Source of the DNA: Streptomyces sp. Edi4
GTDB lineage: Bacteria; Actinomycetota; Actinomycetes; Streptomycetales; Streptomycetaceae
Assembly: GCF_040253615.1 (NCBI RefSeq)
Contig: NZ_JBEJGY010000004.1
Coordinates: forward strand, 3,844,001 to 3,908,000
Length of the DNA: 64,000 bases
Direction: 5' to 3'
Under the pieces are notes generated by a model. That model had not been told where the DNA came from and did no database searches. It saw nothing but the letters and a program-made list of their open reading frames with translations. The translations under genes and the position numbers were made by a program. Below are positions 59,686 through 64,000 of this stretch, one piece after another (the stretch's first letter is position 1; each line of letters starts with the position of its first letter).

Positions 59686-60699
59686 GTGACGGACATGATG
59701 GCTCCCTCTGGCGCCGGCCACCGGGTCGCCCTGCTGGCCTTTCCCGGCATCCGGGCCTTCGACGTCTCCGTGATCACCGAGGTGTGGGGCGCGGATCGCA
59801 CCGCCCGGGGCGTGCCCGCCTTCGAACTGCGCCGCGTCGCCGCCGATCCGGCGCCCGTGCCGATGCGCGGCGGCCTCGCCCTCACCCCCGACCGCACCCT
59901 GGCCTGGCTGGACCGTGCCGGTCTGATCGTCGTCCCGGGCCTGGACGACCACACGACCCCCGCACCCGCGCCCGTACTCGCGGCCCTCCGCCGCGCCCAT
60001 GCCCGCGGCACCACGGTCGCGGCGCTGTGCGGTGGTGCGCTCACGCTGGCCCAGGCCGGGCTGCTCGACGACCGCCGCGCCCTGACCCACTGGGACCTCG
60101 CCGACCTGCTCCGGACCCGGCATCCACGGGTACGCGTCGAACGGAACGCGTTGTTCGTCGAGGACGGCAACATCTGGACCTCCGCCGGCACGGCCGCGGG
60201 CATCGATCTGTGCCTGCACCTCGTACGGACCGCGCACGGTGCCGAGACCGCCGCGACGATCGCCCGGTCGATGGTCACCGCGCCGTTTCGAACGGGAGGC
60301 CAGGCGCAGTTCATCGAACATCCCGTCCCGCGCACGGACCGGGACATGGACGCCCTGGCCGACGTACGCGCGTATGCGCTCCACCACCTCCACGAACCGT
60401 TGACCGTGGCCGCCCTCGCGGAGCGCGCCCGGATGTCACCGCGCTCCTTCGCCCGGCACTTCACGGCGACCACCGGGACGACGCCCCTGCGGTGGCTGCT
60501 CGACCAGCGCGTCGCGAGGGCGCAGAAACTCCTGGAGCGCACCGACCTGCCCATGCCGGAGGTGGCCCGCCGTGCGGGCTTCGGCAGTGAGATCACCATG
60601 CGCCAGCACTTCGGCGCCCGCCTGGCCACGAGCCCACGCGCCTACCGGGCCGCGTTCGCCCCGGCGGGCGCGGGACTCGCCCCGGGCGCGCGTGGTTAG
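59686..60699 (+). CDS. GlxA-like AraC-family regulator with DJ-1/PfpI domain
   Basis: 337 residues. The N-terminal DJ-1/PfpI-like domain (VALLAFPGIRAFDVSVITEVWG, then TTVAALCGGALTLAQAGLLDDRRALTHW) spans about 10-190 and has the nucleophile-elbow Cys in ALCGGA. Two AraC helix-turn-helix motifs follow near 230-325 (LTVAALAERARMSPRSFARHFTATTGTTPLRWLLDQRV, then MPEVARRAGFGSEITMRQHFGARL). GTG 59686 or ATG 59695 may be the start. The divergent isochorismatase gene is the obvious candidate target. Confidence 0.9.
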   Translation: MTDMMAPSGAGHRVALLAFPGIRAFDVSVITEVWGADRTARGVPAFELRRVAADPAPVPMRGGLALTPDRTLAWLDRAGLIVVPGLDDHTTPAPAPVLAALRRAHARGTTVAALCGGALTLAQAGLLDDRRALTHWDLADLLRTRHPRVRVERNALFVEDGNIWTSAGTAAGIDLCLHLVRTAHGAETAATIARSMVTAPFRTGGQAQFIEHPVPRTDRDMDALADVRAYALHHLHEPLTVAALAERARMSPRSFARHFTATTGTTPLRWLLDQRVARAQKLLERTDLPMPEVARRAGFGSEITMRQHFGARLATSPRAYRAAFAPAGAGLAPGARG

Positions 60700-60806
60700 G
60701 CTGCGCGGGACCGGTCTGGTCGGAATGTGTTCGGTGGTGGACCGGAAACGTTCGCTGTTTTCTGTTATCCGGACACCGCCGGGGTGTCTCCTCTACGTCG
60801 GGTCAG

Positions 60807-62516
60807 ATGGGTTCGGTGCTGCGGGAGAGTGGACGAGGCGTGATCAGTGAACAGGAAGCCGCGGTGGTCGTGGCGGCCCGTGCCGGGGACCAGCGGGCGC
60901 GGGACGAGCTCGTCTCGGGGTATCTGCCGCTCGTCTACAACATCGTCGGCCGGGCCCTGAACGGCCACGCCGATGTCGACGACGTCGTGCAGGAGAGCCT
61001 GCTGCGGATGCTCGACGGGCTGGGCTCACTGCGCGACCCCGAGGCGTTCAGGTCCTGGCTGGTCGCCGTCACCATGAACGAGGTCCGCCGGTACTGGCAG
61101 GGCCACCGGCGTACGCCCGTGGACAGCGGCCTCCAGGACGCCTACGACATCGCCGACCCCGGCGCCGACTTCGTGGACCTCACCATCGCCCGGCTCGGCC
61201 TGTCCGGGCAGCGCAAGGAGGTCACCGAGGCCACCCGCTGGCTGGAGCCCGACGACAGGGCGCTGCTCTCGCTGTGGTGGCTGGAGGCGGCCGGTGTGCT
61301 CACGCGGGGCGAGGTCGCGGCCGCGCTCGAGCTGTCCGCCGAGCACGCCGCCGTGCGCGTGCAGCGCATGAAGGGCCAGCTGGAGACCGCCCGGGTCGTG
61401 GTGCGCGCCCTCGCGGGGACCGAGCGCTGCGGCGAGCTGAACGGGCTGACGCAGTCCTGGGACGGTGTGCCGTCCGCCCTGTGGCGCAAGCGCATAGCCC
61501 GGCACGCCCGCACATGCGCGGTCTGCTCCGGGCACTGGAGCGGGCTCATACCCGCCGAGGGCCTGCTCGTGGGGCTCGCCCTCGTCCCGGTGGCGGCGGC
61601 CACGGCCGCTCTGGCCGCCGCGTCGCTCGGTCACGGTCCCGGCCTGGACACCGTCGCCGACGCCACCACCCAGGCCGCCCCGGGGGCCGCCACCCAGGCC
61701 TCGGCGCAGGCTCCCCGCACCGCCCACGGCGCGCACGCAGCCGGTAAGCGGCGGGCCCCCGCGTCCCGGCGCGACCGCCGTGACCAGCGGGCGCGGCGCC
61801 GGCGCAGGACCGCCGCCGTCATCGCGGCCCTCGTCCTGGTCACCGCGGCCGGCGGGGCGTACCGCTTCCTCACGGACTCCGGCGGCGATGCCTCCCACGC
61901 CGTCGCCGACGCCCCCGTCGTCACCACCGACGCGGCGGCCGACGGCATCGGCGCCCTCCCCGTGGCGCCGTCGCCCTCCGCGTCCAACTCGCCGCAGAAG
62001 CCGAGCACTTCGCCCTCGCCGCGCCCCTCCCAGCACTCCGCGCCGCCCGCCAAACCGTCCACGCGCCCCACGCCGCCGAAGCCCGCGCCGAGCACGAAGC
62101 GCGCGGCTCCGAGCGCCGCCGGCACGAGCACGCCCGCCGCCGTGCAGCAGGTGCTCGACATGGTCAACTCCGAGCGGAGCAAGGCGGGTTGCTCGGCGCT
62201 CACCAGCAATCCCCAGCTGTACGACGCGGCGCTCAAGCACTCCGAGAACATGGCCGCGCAGAACTTCTTCGACCACACCGACCCGAGCGGCGCCGGCCCC
62301 GGCGAGCGGATCACGGCCGCCGGGTACCAGTGGAGCTCGTACGGTGAGAACATCGCGCGCGGCCAGGCCGACGCGGCCGCCGTCATGGACTCCTGGATGC
62401 ACAGCGCCGGGCACCGCGCCAACATCCTCAACTGCGGCTTCAAGGAGATCGGGATAGGCGTGCACTACGGGTCGGGCGGCCCGTGGTGGACGCAGGACTT
62501 CGCCAGCCGGGGTTAG
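60807..62516 (+). CDS. ECF sigma factor fused to a Zn-finger, membrane segment(s) and an extracellular CAP/SCP domain
   Basis: 569 residues. Sigma region 2 is near 20-95 (ELVSGYLPLVYNIVGRALNG, then DDVVQESLLRML, then FRSWLVAVTMNEVRRYW) and region 4 near 140-205 (WLEPDDRALLSLWWLE, then LTRGEVAAALELSAEHAAVRVQRMKGQLE). An HARTCAVC motif (H-x3-C-x2-C, near 232) matches zinc-binding anti-sigma domains. Hydrophobic segments lie near 251-275 and 338-357, separated by a linker ending in a very basic stretch. A Pro/Ser-rich stalk leads to a CAP domain (443-569: HSENMAAQNFFDHTD, YGENIARGQ, WMHSAGHRANILN). GTG 60840 is an alternative start. GGAAAC...GTTATC near 60744-60769 might be an ECF-type promoter. 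Confidence 0.9.
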   Translation: MGSVLRESGRGVISEQEAAVVVAARAGDQRARDELVSGYLPLVYNIVGRALNGHADVDDVVQESLLRMLDGLGSLRDPEAFRSWLVAVTMNEVRRYWQGHRRTPVDSGLQDAYDIADPGADFVDLTIARLGLSGQRKEVTEATRWLEPDDRALLSLWWLEAAGVLTRGEVAAALELSAEHAAVRVQRMKGQLETARVVVRALAGTERCGELNGLTQSWDGVPSALWRKRIARHARTCAVCSGHWSGLIPAEGLLVGLALVPVAAATAALAAASLGHGPGLDTVADATTQAAPGAATQASAQAPRTAHGAHAAGKRRAPASRRDRRDQRARRRRRTAAVIAALVLVTAAGGAYRFLTDSGGDASHAVADAPVVTTDAAADGIGALPVAPSPSASNSPQKPSTSPSPRPSQHSAPPAKPSTRPTPPKPAPSTKRAAPSAAGTSTPAAVQQVLDMVNSERSKAGCSALTSNPQLYDAALKHSENMAAQNFFDHTDPSGAGPGERITAAGYQWSSYGENIARGQADAAAVMDSWMHSAGHRANILNCGFKEIGIGVHYGSGGPWWTQDFASRG

Positions 62517-62540
62517 CCGGGAGCGGCGCTGGGTGAACGG

Positions 62541-62574
62541 GGGCGGGCCCGGGTCGTGCGACCCGGGCCCGCCC
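62541..62574. terminator. Bidirectional terminator between convergent genes
   Basis: A 15-bp perfect stem, GGGCGGGCCCGGGTC (62541-62555) with its complement at 62560-62574, around GTGC. It lies between the convergent sigma-CAP and cobN stops. Confidence 0.85.
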
Positions 62575-62590
62575 TTGTGTGTCGCCGGGC

Positions 62591-64000
62591 TCAGCCCTCG
62601 TCCTCCAGGTCGCCCTCGGTCTCCAGGTAGACCTGGCGCAGCGCTTCGAGGACCGCCGGGTCGGGCTTGGCCCACATGCCGCGCGACTCCGCCTCCAGAA
62701 GGCGTTCCGCGATGCCGTGCAGGGCCCACGGGTTGGCGTTCTGAAGGAATTCGCGGTTGGCCGGGTCCAGGACGTACGTCTCGGTCAACTTGTCGTACAT
62801 CCAGTCGGCGACGACGCCGGTGGTGGCGTCGTAGCCGAACAAGTAGTCCACGGTCGCGGCGAGTTCGAAGGCGCCCTTGTAGCCGTGGCGGCGCATCGCC
62901 TCGATCCACTTGGGGTTGACCACGCGGGCCCGGAAGACGCGCGAGGTCTCCTCCACCAGGGTGCGGGTCTTGACGGTCTCGGGGCGGGTCGAGTCGCCGA
63001 TGTAGGCCTCGGGGGCGGTGCCGCGCAGGGCGCGGACGGTGGCGACCATGCCGCCGTGGTACTGGAAGTAGTCGTCGGAGTCGGCGATGTCGTGCTCGCG
63101 GGTGTCGGTGTTCTTCGCCGCGACCGCGATCCGCTTGTACGCCGTCTCCATCTCCTCCCGGGCCGGGCGCCCGTCCAGCTCGCGGCCGTAGGCGTAGCCG
63201 CCCCACACCGTGTAGACCTCGGCGAGGTCGGCGTCGGTGCGCCAGTCGCGGGAGTCGATGAGCTGGAGCAGGCCCGCGCCGTAGGTGCCGGGGCGTGAGC
63301 CGAAGATGCGGGTGGTGGCGCGGCGTTCGTCGCCGTGTTCGGCGAGGTCGGCCTGGGTGTGGGCGCGTACGTGGTTGGCGTCGGGGCCCTCGTCCAGGGA
63401 GGCCGCGAGGCGGACCGCGTCGTCGAGCAGGCCGATCGTGTGCGGGAAGGCGTCGCGGAAGAAGCCCGAGATGCGCAGGGTCACGTCGATGCGGGGGCGG
63501 CCCAGCTCGTCGAGCGGGATGGGTTCGAGGCCGGTGACGCGGCGCGAGGCGTCGTCCCAGACGGGGCGCACGCCGAGCAGCGCCATCGCCTCGGCCACGT
63601 CGTCGCCCGCCGTGCGCATCGCGCTCGTACCCCACAGCGAGAGCCCGACGGAGGTCGGCCACTCGCCGTTGTCGGCGCGGTAGCGGTTGGCGAGGGATTC
63701 GGCGAGTGCCTGGCCGGTCTCCCAGGCGAGCCTGGAGGGGACGGCCTTGGGATCGACGGAGTAGAAGTTGCGGCCGGTCGGCAGGACGTTGACCAGGCCG
63801 CGCAGCGGGGAGCCCGAGGGGCCCGCCGGGACGAAGCCGCCGGTCAGGGCGTGGACGGTGTGGTCGAGTTCGGCGGTGGTGGCGGCCAGGCGCGGCACGA
63901 CCTCGCGGGCGGCGAACTCCAGGATTGCGCGCACCTGTTGGGGCTGCTCGGCGGGGATCGCCGCGAGGTCCCAGTCGGCGTCGTCCATCAACTGCACGAG
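62591..64000 (-). CDS. cobN: Cobaltochelatase subunit CobN, C-terminal part (5' end beyond window)
   Basis: At least 469 residues of the C-terminal region, open to the window edge. CobN/magnesium-chelatase H signatures are clear: LPTGRNFYSVDPKAVPSRLAWETG, GLSLWGTSAMRTAGDDVAEAMALLGVRP, RIDVTLRISGFFRDAFPH, GSRPGTYGAGLLQLIDSRDW, WGGYAYG, YFQYHGGMVATVRALRG, NPKWIEAMRRHGYKGAFELAATVDYLFGYDATTGVV. It inserts cobalt into hydrogenobyrinate diamide with CobST or ChlID-type partners in cobalamin biosynthesis. A full-length protein is about 1200 residues, so most lies to the right of the window. Confidence 0.95.
   Translation of the reverse strand, partial: LVQLMDDADWDLAAIPAEQPQQVRAILEFAAREVVPRLAATTAELDHTVHALTGGFVPAGPSGSPLRGLVNVLPTGRNFYSVDPKAVPSRLAWETGQALAESLANRYRADNGEWPTSVGLSLWGTSAMRTAGDDVAEAMALLGVRPVWDDASRRVTGLEPIPLDELGRPRIDVTLRISGFFRDAFPHTIGLLDDAVRLAASLDEGPDANHVRAHTQADLAEHGDERRATTRIFGSRPGTYGAGLLQLIDSRDWRTDADLAEVYTVWGGYAYGRELDGRPAREEMETAYKRIAVAAKNTDTREHDIADSDDYFQYHGGMVATVRALRGTAPEAYIGDSTRPETVKTRTLVEETSRVFRARVVNPKWIEAMRRHGYKGAFELAATVDYLFGYDATTGVVADWMYDKLTETYVLDPANREFLQNANPWALHGIAERLLEAESRGMWAKPDPAVLEALRQVYLETEGDLEDEG

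Noticed and set aside
1..64000. CRISPR arrays, tRNA/rRNA genes, transposases, attachment sites
   Set aside because: I looked for regular spacer-repeat arrays, cloverleaf ends and transposase motifs and saw none; the repeats found are direct tandem units without spacers.

Overview
The window is very high-GC actinobacterial chromosome, almost certainly Streptomyces or a close relative. Signs of this are ATGA/GTGA start-stop overlaps, frequent GTG starts, DUF397/DUF5753-type regulator genes, an AfsR-like regulator, a cold-shock gene with a long leader, and a C-terminal CobN piece. No rRNA, tRNA, CRISPR array, transposase or replication origin was seen.

Region 1 (1-25468, all + strand) is the downstream part of a hybrid NRPS/PKS biosynthetic cluster. 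In order it encodes: the end of an NRPS (A-T), a KS-AT-KR-ACP polyketide synthase whose KR has lost its catalytic Ser and Tyr, a luciferase-like flavin monooxygenase, a C-A(Gly-type)-T-TE NRPS whose thioesterase has Cys instead of Ser, an MFS exporter, a C-A-T protein with a degenerate A domain, a DpgC-type dioxygenase, a free-standing A domain, a half-C-A-T protein, and a cassette of ATP-grasp ligase, HAD phosphatase, NAD(P)-binding dehydrogenase and NAD-dependent epimerase/reductase. Nearly every junction overlaps by 4-8 nt, so this reads as one translationally coupled operon. My inference is a beta-ketoacyl (possibly hydroxylated) aminoacyl-glycine intermediate released by the Cys-thioesterase, with a second NRPS branch loaded in trans.

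Region 2 (25585-31190) holds arsenic resistance (acr3-arsR divergent from arsC, with a symmetric operator candidate), a LysR regulator, a half-deleted MFS gene cut at a dispersed repeat, and a PucR regulator. Region 3 (31682-35363) carries a small hypothetical gene and an M20 hydrolase / GNAT / N-succinylamino acid racemase operon that matches the known D- to L-amino acid conversion pathway. Region 4 (35364-40637) is a DrrAB-type exporter facing a large AfsR-like regulator that has a heptamer repeat array upstream.

Region 5 (40638-43721) has a cold-shock gene, its conserved small partner, a MerR regulator and an AraC/GyrI regulator. Region 6 (43826-46875) has an XRE regulator and a decayed UDP-glucose dehydrogenase fused out of frame to a foreign 5' fragment. 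Region 7 (46892-57657) is a catabolic unit: a GntR regulator, a three-subunit FAD/[2Fe-2S] dehydrogenase and a Dpp-type ABC importer. All three transcription starts share a 17-bp motif, so this looks like one regulon, split by a DUF397 gene and an XRE/DUF5753 pseudogene. Region 8 (57674-64000) holds a Dyp peroxidase with an altered motif, a divergent isochorismatase / GlxA-type regulator pair, a membrane-anchored ECF sigma factor fused to a CAP domain, and cobN.

Short GC-rich tandem repeats recur in gaps through the window. A dispersed intergenic repeat (GGGGCTCCGCCCCAGACCCC and GCGCAGTTCCCCGCGCCCC blocks) occurs in three places. All functional calls rest on motif reading by eye; no database search was run.
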